Positions 1 through 12,439 of a stretch of DNA of 64,000 nucleotides are shown in pieces. The notes beneath the pieces were generated by a model. That model was not told the DNA's origin. It was given only the letters and a program-made list of their open reading frames with translations, and searched no databases. Source of the DNA: Sipunculus nudus (lineage: Eukaryota; Annelida; Sipuncula; Golfingiida; Sipunculidae); contig CM049310.1 of assembly GCA_026874595.1 (NCBI GenBank), positions 86,839,056-86,903,055 of the forward strand. Direction: 5' to 3'. Numbering within the stretch: the stretch's first letter is position 1; each line of letters opens with the position of its first letter. The position numbers and the translations under genes are program-made.

Positions 1-3000
1 TCTCTGCGGAAGCTGCGGTAACCTGGATGTACAGTAAATTCTTGTGTATAAGGTCATTAGTGTATAACACTAGGATATTTTTTGGTGAAACCCTGTTTAA
101 AATAATAATACACTTATGTAGTTGATAAAACTGGTAGTCAAATAATCAGGTTAAACATCAATTGCAGCTACTACACATCTTTCTTCCTCACATTGATAAT
201 GTGATCGTAATGAAGTTTAAATTTACGCAAATCCTTACGGAGCCAGAGATCCTTAGAAGTTACAAGACTAATTTCAAAGGGAAACTTTAAGTCAATTGAA
301 CAGATCAAATAATTTTCATTCCTCCAAATATATGATTAAAACATAAAAAGACAACAAATCCAACAATTGTGAGAGCTCTGTATGTTTTTTTTGGGGCACT
401 GTACATAGTCAGGGGTGGATTTAGGCCACAAGTCATCTTACTTCACAGGTGGTCTTGTTAGACAGGTTTGTTACAACCAATGTTAATGCTTTTTGTTCAC
501 ACAATTGTGGCCTTCACAGACAAGTGGTTTTATTAGGCATGTAGTGTTTTGGACAGGTCTGATTTTACTTAAATGTATGTAATGATTGTACATATAATGC
601 AGGAGACATGAAAAATTCTGGTTTTATTCTGCACATACCTGGAGTGGTAGCATGAGAGATGAGAATATCTGCATCTGTTGGGACGCTCATTTTATAGGGA
701 CTTGGCACATTATTGGACATCTCATCCTGCATAGGATTACTGTCCGCTCGGTCAATTCCCGCCATGTCATCATCTCCACGACAACACTGCATGAAGAATA
801 ACTTGGGTTTTCCTGGATCAGAAACACAACACAGTCAAAACCATGTCTCCATATCAAGTGATGAACTCCTACCATGCATCCCATACCTCCACACTCTATT
901 GCTAAAAATTATATGCATCAGAGTATGGTCCTCGCGCAGTGGTTAGAAACTGCAGTCCTCTCAGACATCCTTTCGGGGGAACTGCTGCTTTGTATGGCAA
1001 AATTCTCTTAACTGGAATGCCAGGGTGTGCTAGACCACTGAAAGAGTGGTTACTGCATTGTGCATCCAGCTCAAATTTAAACATGAGATCCCCTCTCTCG
1101 ATGCTTTGATTTCACCAGGACAAAAGCTCTCATTGGTCTGATTCTTGGCCCTATGGTGTTATCAGACCCAGAGACCCTTGATACACAAAGCAGTGATTAC
1201 CTTAAAGGATGTCTGGGACAACCAGTGTATAACCGCTGTGGGCAGAATGTCGCATCATTGTGACTGTTAAATTTTCAAAGCCAGCTATTCATCTCCCTTA
1301 TTTGTACAATTTATGCAATTTCTGCCTTTCTGGCACTCATTTTAATTAATTTTAGGTATCTTCAGTGCCCATGTGATGGAGGCATGATTTGGTTATCTAC
1401 ATACTGTTTGTAAACATGTCCACCAGATGTCAGCTCATATGTGGTTACCTAAGATGAATGATGTCAGATTAGTCATTTGTATGTAAAATATTCACTACTT
1501 TTCCAGTGCATGGGACTTCTGATCACAATTTTGGAATTTTTTAAAAACTGAAGATCTATTCATTCTTAGCTACAAGCACTCCTTCCTTGTATATGGCAAT
1601 ATGGTTATGTTAGGAGATAAATTGTAACTGACCAGCCATCTCTTTGCATTGATCAGCTTTGAACATGTCCACTATTTCGTTTTCAGTTATCCTCCTCTCC
1701 TCTGGCTCCTTTGGGGTTTTGCACGTCTTTATCCCATCCTAAAAATATAAAAGGAAATAAATTTGAGATTTTTTTAACTTTGATTTCACATATATAAAAA
1801 GAGCACCTAAAATGGTGGATAATACCTGAATATCTTGTGACCTCTGCCTCATTAAATATAAGTTAATTTTGCTTAGAATTTTATACAGGTGAGAAACTGT
1901 TTTGGTTAGTTAAAATCCATCACATTTTTGGCAAGTCCTCGCAAAGTCTGGTGACCTCTGACCTCATTAAATATGCATGGAATTTGCTGGAAATAAAACT
2001 TAGGTCAGATTTTATATATATGTATTTTTTTTTTTTGTTTTATCAAAGTCCATCATATTCCTGGAAGGTTATTGCAGCAACACCACAAAGTGGCCAAGTG
2101 ACCTCTGACCTTATTCAATATATGTGGATATTGCCATTTGAACTCAGGCGAGTTAATCTATTGGTAATTAGTACAAATTAATTTTGTGAAAATCCATCAA
2201 AGCCCCATACAGTTATAGCAGTGACTCTAAAAGTTAATAGATGGATGGAAAGACTGTGTGTATACCATAATGTGTCCCATCAAATTGTAAAATGTGCATT
2301 ATGTCCTATTTTGTATAGTTTAAAAAATGCATATCATAACCAGATTAATGCAATGTCCAAGTACCCTGGCCTAGCTCAGATGAGCAAGAGACCTGCCCTG
2401 AGTGAAGCCTAGATATTTAAGCCAGACCTAAACCAGTGAAAGAAAATAATATACACAATACATTTAAGTATGACACTTTAATAAAAGCTACAATTTTTAA
2501 CAAATGTTTTCAAATTTCATATTAAAAATAATATAATCCTTATGTGAAGATGATGTACAAATTAAGTCGAATAAAATATGCCATGGTCAAAGTTGGGCAA
2601 AAATTAAAATTTAACGAAGTGTATCGATTTTTACCTTGTCTCCATGGCTAAGAATAAACACAATCAACATGTTATAATCTTCAAACATCTCCAATATATT
2701 CTTGACTTTCTCCAGTGTCTTCAGCATCCCTGTGTACGACTGGTCCTGCTTCTCTATCACTTTAAACTTCAGTTCTTTCTGAAAGAAACTTGTAATCTTC
2801 TGGGCGTCATTTAACGTACCTGTAAGTAAAAGTTACAGTTAAACCTCTGTGTAATGATAAATGTTTGTATTTGTATCTTACTATACATTGAGGATTTGGG
2901 TGTGGTCCAAAAGAAGCATTATTCCAATTTAAAATTACCCATACACATCCCCTTTCAACCAAACCATCTCCACAGACAGATTCTCACGTGGACACTGTGC

Positions 3001-6000
3001 TCACAGTACTGTCGTTCCACAACCTCGCCTCCTTACTGAAAGCCTGACAGATTTATTTCTCCCAGTTTCTCTGATATGTGAAAATTTGCAAGCCTGCAAT
3101 AATGTGCTTCATTTTTTTTCAGAATTTTGCAACTGAACAAAAACAAGTGACCCAAGGGTCATGACGCTCAGCTGACTGATATGTTGACAATATACCCTTG
3201 AATAGACAACTAATAAAGATAATGTAGGTGGCATCATCGTTCATACGTATTAGCTAAAGTTCATCAAGACAAATAAGCACACCAAATTTGATGACAATCC
3301 AACCTGCCTTTCCTGAGGAATCTGGTAATTTGTGTGTATTTTGCATTATTTCTGGGGTGTTCAACCATACCCCGATACTCTGAGAATATAGGTCACTGTG
3401 ACCAAATTTCAGGTTTCTGGGGAGAACTTTTGAGGAATTAGCAGGATGTCAAGTTAGAAGATTCTGGGTCCAAGGTTATGAATTGTGCCCTACTTTGGTA
3501 TCAAATTTTCAATATTCTAGGGGGTGCTATTAAGCCCTACTGCTGGGAGAGTATGGGTAACAGAGACCTAATTTCAGGTTTCTAAAGATATTTTTCACAG
3601 ACCTCCCTGGATATCAAGTTAGAAGATTCTAGGATGAACAGTTACAATTTGTACCCTTTTAACAGAAGACCACATCTTTAATGGTCTCAAGAATAGAGGA
3701 AAAATCTGTAAAAATAAAAATATCCAGGTGGAACCACCAGTCTGCAGGAACTGATGAAACATCCCATGATCAATATGCATGCAAAGAATCATGGTGAATA
3801 ATGCATTAGTTGTTCAGATAATTAAGCTTTTGTATTAAATTTTTCATTATTTTGGGGGGTAATTAGGAGCACCATAACTCGGAGGATATGGGTAACAGAG
3901 ATCTAATTTCCGGTTTCCTTGGAGACTTTTCATGGACCTCCCAGGATGTCAAGCTGAAAGATTCTAGGTCAAGTGATTATGATTTGTGCCTTGTTAATAT
4001 ATAACCACATCATAAAATTACTCGAAAATAGAGGGAAAAAATGCGTAAAAAAACACTCCATGATCAATATGCATGCAAAGAATGATGGTGATTGATGCTT
4101 TGGTTGTTCAGATAATTGAGCTTTTGTATCATACTTTGCATTATTCTGTGGAGTACTTTGGAGCACCTAGGGAGGTTATCGGTAATAAAGAAATAATTTT
4201 AGGTTTCCACAAAGACATTTCATTGGCCTCCCTGCATGTTGAGATACAAGATTTAGGTCCAGTCATTACGATATTGCCATGTTAACAAATAATCACATCT
4301 TTAAAGGTCTCAAAAATTGAGAAAAAAAGCCAAACAGGTGACGCCACCAGTCTGCAGAAACTGATGAAACACTCCTTGTTCAACATCCATGCAAAGAATC
4401 ATGGTGATCAATGCATTAGTTGTTCAGATACTTGAGTTTTTGTATCAAATTTTCCATTATTCTGGGAGGTACTTTGGAGCCCCATAGTTCAAAGAATATG
4501 GGTTACAGAGACATAATTTCAGGTTACCATGGAGATCTTTCATGGATTTCCATGGATGTTTAGTTAGAAGATTCTAGGTCCAGTGGTTACGATTTGTGCC
4601 CTGTTAACAGACAGAAAGAAAGACAGACAGACGGATAGACAGACAGAGGGACGACGGACAAAGCTAGATTGCAATAGCTCAGATGACTTTTGGTCAGCTG
4701 AACTAAAAAATTAGAGTGACAAAAAAGTGTCCTGACATGGATGTTTACTGCTTTCTTGGATAAAGGTAATACAAATATTTGGTGTAAAATTCTGTAAAAG
4801 GCAAAGTGAATATCTGTTTATATCTATTAAAACAAGCAGGATTTCTTATTTACTGGCTGAGAAAAAATATGTGAAATTTTGCCAGCCTGCTGGAAGAATG
4901 CACATTCTATAAACAAGCTATAAAAGTTGAAGTGAATGTCTGTTTATTTATTAAAATAAGCAGGCTTTCAGTTTCAATGAGCTAAACTTAAATTGACATA
5001 AGTGGAAAGCTTTTGGTAGTACCCACTGTAAAGCTCTTTATTTATCATGTTTAACCCAAGGACTAGCATAATAAAATGTAAAGCTTAATAATACAACCAT
5101 TCCAAATTTGTCTTTTTTAATCTGTTTGAGAAATCCTACAACATAATCTGGACAATGACTATCTGACAGTTTACTTTAATATTCTTGGCAATCAAGAAAT
5201 TAAATTAATTTAAGAATTATGCTTTCAAAATAATTTTTGAGGTCGAAAATTTAGAATAAATATTGGAATATTTAACACACTTTATTGAATGAAAATTTTG
5301 TATTATTACCATATATAATGATTTATGTGAAGAAGCTAAGCAAAAGCACCTATTAGTAACATTAATGAAGTCTTGGTGCAATGACAATGACAAATAGGCG
5401 GAACATGTCAAAGGAAAATTTTTAGTGATGGTTATGGTTCAAACTCTTGGATGAAGGAGATAAAAAAGTCTCACCTGCACGCTCCTCTGTGAAGTTGTTG
5501 ATAACCAACACGATTCCCTTCGGCTCCTCATACCGCAGCAATTTGTCTGGGATATCTGAAACAGAAAGTTAAAGGCAAAGATATCAGTTACACAAATGTG
5601 CTTTTTAAATATTGCAAAAGGTCCTGCCTGTTTAATGAAGCAAGCTTTGAATGTAAAATTTCATAATTTCTCATATAAAAAAGTTATTTTTTCCCTTTAG
5701 AGCTGTTACACTCAAAGAACTGCCCTGCAATTCAGAGTTCAAAAATCTTTTCAAAGCACAGCATTGTATACCAATTCTTTTGGCTGATTGTAGTTTTTAA
5801 AAAATAATTTTTAGTAAGAAGAGAAAGAAAATTTTGATAGCTACAACTGGATAACTGGTTATGTTGTGTTACAGTAATATGACCATTAAAACCATTTCTT
5901 TCAGTCACTACTTAACATATATGAGACCTACATCACTTTCATGTTTTGACTGAGATGTAAAGACATATGTGACTCTTTAATACATGTAAATCTGTGAGCC

Positions 6001-8312
6001 TTAAAATATCAATCAAATCAAACAATGGCACCTATTACAATTAATTCATAAAGCTCTTAATATCACACATGCCCAAATTGATTTCATGTGTATTCTCAAA
6101 TATTTCATAACTAGAATGTCAATTTACAATGGAACCTATCAAAAAGGCCACCTATCTATTAAGACCACCTGTCAATTGAGACCAACCTTGAGGGATCCAA
6201 AAGCATTCACATTAGTTGTAACAGTAACTGACCTGTCTAATAATACCACCAGCAGTGAATTAAGACCACTTTTGGCCAGTCACACAGGTGGTCCTTCTAC
6301 ACAGGTTTCACTGTATATATCATAGTTTAGATTGATGGCTGTAGGGCAAAGGCAGCATGTAAGCCTTAGTTTTCTAGGGCTTAAAATACTGTAGAAAAAT
6401 AGACACAGAGCAACCATTTTCTTTTTAGTTACAAGAAAATGGCATACTCATCTATTAAGGCCACTAGTCCTGTTTTTTAAAGATCTTATTTATAATAAAA
6501 GGGAGAAATCAACAGGACTAAATGACCACACCTGTATTTCCATTTGTCCGCCTCTCAACCCCAGGAGATGCTCTTGGTGAGTCGGTGTACACATGCAGCG
6601 TGCCTGGGCTCTTGGTGATGTTGGGGCGTACAGATGACACCGGGGTTGGGGATGCTGCTGTATATGCTGCTGCTGATGTTCCTGATGATGTTGATGGCAC
6701 GGGATAAACTGAATCAGGCTCCCGTATCCCCAACGGATCTGTCAGACAGAATTCACTTGATCACCAGCTGGCCTCGGGCATGCATGAGCTTTGTTCTAGC
6801 TATGAAAAGCCTATGCTCTATGGCATTTGGCAAATAACTCAATTAATAGTTAGTCCTAGCGTACTGTCTCACCCTGCATGTAATCCGCTACCACAGATAA
6901 TCGGCACCCCCATTTAGAGCCATAATTTTGGTGGAAAAACCAATATCCCTGTGTATTATATGCACCCTGTTTCTTGCCTTAATTGTGGATTAGGTATATT
7001 GTATTTTTGATAGCCATTGGAAAATTTACAGGTCCGTGGCTGTGAACTTTTGAGAATGACAGTTGGGCCGACTTAACGAAGTTTCTTAGATCTATCACAA
7101 CTTTCAGATCATTGCAAATTGTAATCATAGTAAAGAGTCTATTTTCCTTTAGTTGTAAAGTGTTAAAGACATGTACTCAATCAGACTTGAACATAATTAT
7201 GTAAGATATAAGCGTGACCTGTGCCATTGTTAAGGATCAAACTTTATGTTATCTAATTGAAAATTTAACCAATACTGATAATTTCTTTTTTAAATTCCTT
7301 TATTTTCACTCATCGCCGGCTGATATTTTGGCAGTCTTACAAACTACCAAACAATGTACAATGCACCAGAAAATAGTTGGAAAATTATACCTCCATGTAT
7401 AATATGCACCAAGGTTTTTTGAATAGATTTAATGATGAAAAAATGCAAATTATATGCAGGGTAAGACAGTTTCAAGGAGACAGATGCAGTTAAGCACCAA
7501 CGAAGCTAAGTAACCTGCAACTCTCCATATCCTTGGACATGTGCTTTTTCCAAAGACCTGCAGTATGATCATTTTCAGCATATTAGTAACATCATCAATA
7601 TTCTGACAGATCTTTCAGCCATGGTATGTTAAACTAACTTCTAACATTGCTGTTTTTCACCCATAAGAGAAATCCCACAACATTACCCCAAAACACACAC
7701 CCTGGGCATAATGTGACGTCAGACACACACCTTGACAATAATGTGAAGTCAGACACAAACCTTCTGAACCTATCACTGACGTCAAACTTTGGAATTTACC
7801 CATTCGTTACATTGTGTCTGCTTTTTAAATTGCCACTCTGAGCTGTAGAAATGTGGTGCATACACATACTGTATACACACATATGGGATCACTCCAAGAC
7901 AATGTGTGCAATTCCTATGCATATGCATATGTACTGCATACATATGTATTCGTGGAATGCTGGCTTTAAAGTAAATAGATAATTTTAAAAAAAAGTTGCA
8001 CTCACTTGTATAAAGCTGTGCCATTTTCATCTCTGCTTCTTCGACAGCTTCCAGGGCTTTTTTCAGCGATATTTTTTTCAACATGTCCTTCAGATTGTCA
8101 TATTTTCCTATGCCGATTACACCACGTTTTTCACATTCCAGCAGTAACTCAATTGGTTTGCGGATCTGAGCTAATTTAGCGTCTGACAGAGCACCGTCAT
8201 TGAAGCCACCAGCTAACATTTTAAGGTTATCGAAGTCATCTCCTTTTGAGGGGATCATTTCAGAAATTTTTAAAATCATAGCATTATGAATCCTCTTCTT
8301 GTTCTCACCCAT
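1..8312 (-). CDS. CASP8: Caspase-8-like initiator caspase (DED + caspase domain), 3' end off the window
   Basis: Cysteine-aspartate protease of the death-receptor/innate signalling type. A DED recruits it to a platform and the caspase domain then cleaves after Asp. Exons read on the minus strand: 8312-8006, 6738-6532, 5555-5475, 2819-2635, 1738-1633, 812-639 and 22-1 (continuing out). All introns are GT-AG and phases 1,1,1,0,1,1 agree, giving about 360 visible residues. Residues ~8-95 form a DED (conserved helical pattern ending LLLECEKRGVI then DNLKDMLKKI); ~104-171 are a Ser/Thr/Pro-rich linker. The caspase p20 runs from ~185: S1-pocket Arg197 in ERAGT, catalytic His257 in SHGD, catalytic Cys306 in QCCRG. 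p10 starts with the TTPG-YRSFR stretch (Arg359). The start ATG is preceded by TAA-AAG in frame, so an N-terminal extension within this exon is excluded. Oddities: only one DED where vertebrate caspase-8 has two, and the usual Asp of the DED RxDL motif is Ala (KKAL). Caspase-10 type is an equally possible name. Confidence 0.9.
405..560. repeat. Fragment similar to the pogo-like MITE family
   Basis: The stretch repeats the GGCCAC...CACAGGTGGTC...ACAGGT pattern of the MITE at 6127-6313 but lacks clear terminal inverted repeats. It lies just downstream of caspase exon 6 (intron 639-23). The rest of that intron shows nothing I recognise. Intron 813-1632 also shows nothing I can name. Confidence 0.35.
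1860..2220. repeat. Dispersed repeat in caspase intron (GGTCAGAGGTCAC family)
   Basis: Internally repetitive: the motifs GTGACCTCTGACC, TTAAATAT and AAAATCCATCA recur about every 100-150 bases. The same motifs, reverse complemented, recur at 38300-38790 inside eIF3G intron 5 (TTTAATGAGGTCAGAGGTCAC, in shorter forms). Interspersed repeat of unknown class. Confidence 0.6.
2473..2625. repeat. Repeat fragment abutting the caspase splice donor
   Basis: AAAGCTACAATTTTT ... CCATGGTCAAAGTTGGGCAA matches stretches at 19225-19370 and 19900-20045 of another interspersed repeat. The fragment reaches to within about 10 bases of the 5' splice site at 2634 of the exon coding the catalytic histidine. Confidence 0.6.
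3142..4709 (-). repeat. Long interspersed repeat, inside caspase intron 4
   Basis: Bounded on one side by AACAAGTGACCCAAGGGTCA followed by GACGCTCAGCTG, and on the other by GCTCAGATGAC...GTCAGCTGAACTAAAAA preceded by a run of GACAGACAGACGG. The interior is four to five diverged copies of a ~150-380 bp module (for example near 3390, 3540, 3880, 4170 and 4490) containing CAAGTTAGAAGATTCTAGG and GATGAAACA. It is the reverse orientation of the element at 50172-52607. No coding capacity seen. Nothing else recognised in the 2820-5474 intron. Confidence 0.65.
6127..6313 (+). mobile_element. Pogo/Tigger-like MITE, 187 bp
   Basis: Starts CAATGGAACCT and ends AGGTTTCACTG, imperfect terminal inverted repeats, with TA on both sides (6125-6126, 6314-6315). 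The interior carries the AAGACCACCTGT / GGTGGTCC pattern typical of this family. Located in caspase intron 3. Confidence 0.65.
7690..7790. promoter_or_regulatory. Tandem CRE-like octamers in caspase intron 1
   Basis: Perfect TGACGTCA at 7714-7721 and 7777-7784, with a one-mismatch copy TGAAGTCA at 7744-7751. The first two sit in a ~30 bp tandem unit (ATAATGTGA.GTCAGACACA). TGACGTCA is the consensus for CREB/ATF factors. Whether it is used here is unknown. Confidence 0.4.
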
Positions 8313-8431
8313 CTTTTAACTGTTTGTCAAAGCCGGGGAATAAAAATACAGGATGTTCCCTCTCTGAAAATGAGAACAACATATTATCACATTTAGGATA
8401 TAAATATCACATCACATTTACATATGGAATT

Positions 8432-8437
<6 letters not shown>

Positions 8438-8483
<46 letters not shown>
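8438..8483. repeat. (TA)n microsatellite
   Basis: About 22 uninterrupted TA dinucleotides, just upstream of the caspase start codon on the minus strand. A C-rich run follows at 8555-8576. Confidence 0.95.
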
Positions 8484-8488
<5 letters not shown>

Positions 8489-8689
8489 GATATTTCTTGG
8501 CACCGCAGGTGCCATAGTATTGCCAGACAATTAATCCCCCCCTTTAAGAAGAGTCCCCCCCTCCCCCCCCCCCCCCATCTTCAGCAGCATATACTGACAC
8601 TTGGCAAGCGACTATAGAACATCTATCATCTTGAGAAACAATATTTTTCACCAATATATGGGGACCAATACAGAGAATAACTCTTATGA

Positions 8690-9050
8690 ACAGGGGATAA
8701 ATTAATACTATAAAATGGCAAGGTAGGTGGCGCCACCTGTCTGGTTGATGAGAAAACTCTCAAAGATGGATGCACAAATGCCAAATTTAAGGCCAATATC
8801 TTGAACCAATCTGGTGATATGAGCAATTTTCACCGAAAGCACATGTACTGATGGACACCATGGCAAAACAATTGCAGATGGCGCCACCAGTCTTGCAAAC
8901 AAGATGGAGGAGTCCAAGATCTATGGATATGCACAATTTCAGGCCAATAGGCCATATCACTCCTGAGAAAAGGGAATTAATTTATTCTACAAAAAAAGGG
9001 AAGGAAGGTGGCGCCACCTGTCTGGCCTTCAAGAAAATTTTCCACGATGA
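8690..9050. repeat. Tandem-like repeat with palindromic GGTGGCGCCACC
   Basis: Three related units of about 130-165 bases, each holding GGTGGCGCCACC or a close variant (8716, 8878, 9008), then CTGTCT and a run on animal-repeat motifs such as GATGGATGCACAAATGCC. Related stretches occur at 24640-24730, 48950-49260, 53870-53900 and 63780-63800. Confidence 0.6.
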
Positions 9051-9470
9051 ATGGACACTTGGAAGCTCTATTATTTTTCTTTCTTCATTTGTGACTATGA
9101 CTGTGATTTTACTCCTAAGTTATGATTTTATCATACAGTTTACCAGTGTAACCTGGAAACATGATCCTGCTGGCCTGTAATTTTTCAAACAAATTTAGAA
9201 CCCTGGTAAACATGATCACACGGCTACTGTACAATATATAAACTCCTGTGTACCATTGATCTAAGGCAGTCGGGATTGTTTACTCTTCTTGATATATGTC
9301 AATACACAATCATACACTTTACCTAGAGAACACTGAGTAGTACCATGAATGAACTCTTTATCAGCTACAATTAAAGTCAATATTTGTAAAACTGTGTGCT
9401 TTAATCTGCTACATTTGTAATGAAACAACCAAAAAAATAATTAAATAGTCAGTGGTTTTGTCAACAAGAT

Positions 9471-11265
9471 CCTGACAATAATACTCATCAATACATCCTA
9501 CTGACTATAATACTCATCAATACATCCTAATGACTATAATACTCATCAATACATCCTACTGACCATAATACTCATCAATACATCCTACTGACTATAATAC
9601 CCATCAACACATCCTACTGACTATAATACCCATCAACACATCCTACTGACTATAATACCCATCAATACATCCTACTGACTATAATACCCATCAATACATC
9701 CTACTGACTATAATACCCATCAATACATCCTACTGACTTTAATACCCATCAATACATCCTACTGACTATAATACCCATCAATACATCCTACTGACTATAA
9801 TACCCATCAATACATCCTACTGACTATAATACTCATCAATACATCCTACTGACTATAATACTCATCAACTAGTACATCCTACTGACTATAATACTCATCA
9901 GTACATCCTATACTGACTATAATACTCATCAGTACATCCTACTGACTATAATACTCATCAACACATCCTACTGACTATAATACTCATCAGTACATCCTAC
10001 TGACTATAATACTCATCAGTACATCCTACTGACTATAATACTCATCAATACATCCTACTGACTATAATACCCATCAATACATCCTTCTGACTATAATACC
10101 CATCAATACATCCTACTGACTATAATACCCATCAATACATCCTACTGACTATAATACCCATCAATACATCCTACTGACTATAATACCCATCAATACATCC
10201 TACTGACTATAATACCCATCAATACATCCTACTGACTATAATACCCATCAATACATCCTACTGACTATAATACCCATCAATACATCCTACTGACTATAAT
10301 ACCCATCAATACATCCTACTGACTATAATACTCATCAATACATCCTACTGACTATAATACTCATCAATACATCCTACTGACTATAATACTCATCAACTAG
10401 TACATCCTACTGACTATAATACTCATCAGTACATCCTATACTGACTATAATACTCATCAGCACATCCTACTGACTATAATACTCATCAGCACATCCTACT
10501 GACTAAAATACTCATCAGTACATCCTACTGACTATAATACTCATCAGTACATCCTACTGACTATAATACCCATCAATACATCCTACTGACTATAATACTC
10601 ATCAATACATCCTACTGACTATAATACTCATCAATACATCCTACTGACTATAATACATATCAACTAGTACATCCTATACTGACTATAATACTCATCAGTA
10701 CATCCTATACTGACTATAATACTCATCAGTACATCCTACTGACTATAATACTCATCAGCACATCCTACTGACTATAATACTCATCAGTACATCCTACTGA
10801 CTATAATACTCATCAGTACATCCTACTGACTATAATACCCATCAATACATCCTACTGACTATAATACCCATCAATACATCCTACTGACTATAATACTCAT
10901 CAATACATCCTACTGACTATAACACTCATCAATACATCCTTCTGACTATAATACTCATCAACTAGTACATCCTACTGACTATAATACTCATCAGTACATC
11001 CTATACTGACTATAATACTCATCAGTTCATCCTACTGACTATAATACTCATCAGCACATCCTACTGACTATAATACTCATCAGTACATCCTACTGACTAT
11101 AATACCTATCAAAACATCCTACTGACTATAATACTCATCAATACATCCTACTGACTATAATACTCATCAATACATCCTACTGACTATAATACTCATCAAT
11201 AAATCCTACTAACTATAATACTCATCAATAAATCCTACTGACTATCCAACTCATCAGTACATCCT
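9471..11265. repeat. 29-bp minisatellite array, ~62 units
   Basis: Head-to-tail unit of 29 bases built from TACTGACTATAATACCCAT and CAATACATCC, over ~1.8 kb. Variant units change CCCATCAAT to CTCATCAGT, insert bases (CAACTAG at 9866, 10394, 10661 and 10959) or read CCTATACTG. Variants recur in the same order, so the array has a higher-order period of roughly 265-300 bases. No open frame runs through it. It starts ~1.2 kb upstream of the caspase ATG. Confidence 0.97.
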
Positions 11266-12439
11266 CATGGTAATTAAAGGTCCAAAATAATGTGCAATAA
11301 TATGTATACATTTTATCCCACATTATTTGTTTATTTGGCTGAACACATTTACCATCGATCCCAGCAAACCATTTTTTACAAACTTACTATCTCAAATACC
11401 TCTCTTTTACACACCATTAGGGTTCTGTGTGTGGGTAAAGACTGACCACATGTCTGTTTACTGGATGTAACATGAATGTGTGACCAGAGGTCTGATTTTG
11501 AGCATGCACGACATCTCCCCGACAGGAGAAAAAACATGAAAGATGAAACACAGAATAAACACTGGCCAGTAGCTGATTTCTGAAGTTGTGCTGTAAGCTC
11601 ACAGGGTGGCGTGCGCACTATGTTAATAATTAGTGCAATTGATCGCCCCCCTGGATGCTTATTTCTACTTGTGCACAGGAGTAATGTTCAGGAGTATTTC
11701 AAATGAAATATTGGCAGATACCATATTTTTAGGAGGACATTCCTCATATACTCAACATACCTGGAATGTGAATAAGTCCCTTTAAGGTCAGGCAGGCATA
11801 TTTAATTCACGCAAATTTGATTTATTCAGTAATAATTACCAGTCGGTGAATTACCAGTGACTGAAACTTTTGTTATTAATACTATATATGTAGATCAATT
11901 TTTCATAGTTAGTTCCATTGAAACTTTTTAATCTCAGTATGTGTTTTTCTTTTAAGGTAGCACACTTGGAAATAGTTTCTACTTTTAAATTAAAGAATAA
12001 CATAATTAAGAATTAATATAATTATTAATCATTAGCATTTTTTTTATGCTATATTTTTTCTTACTGCATATGTTTATATTTACTTTTGAATAATACACTT
12101 TCCAATAGGCTGATCTTAATATAATGAATCAATTTTTAAAAATGTTCTCTGCCATTTTTCTTTCTCATTTAACATTAAAATTTAGTTGTTTTTTATTAAC
12201 ACAAAATTTAAATTTTTAATTTAAGCAATTTTTAAATGAAGAACAATTTCAAGAATAAAGGACAGAGGAAATAAGCTATTTTTAAATATACATTATGTCA
12301 AAAATATTAAACTTAAAGATGAACAGAAGTAACATTTCTAAAAATGTAAGAACTCATTGGATCAGATGATGTCCAAATGATTAATTATAGATTTCTGAAA
12401 AAAAGTGACAATACATTAACTAGAATATCACAAGAAGCT

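Noticed and set aside
930-1080. Possible tRNA-like SINE (CGCAGTGGTTAGAAACTGCAG region)
   Set aside because: No B box at the right distance, so the A-box-like match alone is not enough.
9471-11265. Considered as a CRISPR-like array because of regular repeats
   Set aside because: Units are head-to-tail with no unique spacers, and the sequence is animal DNA; it is a minisatellite.
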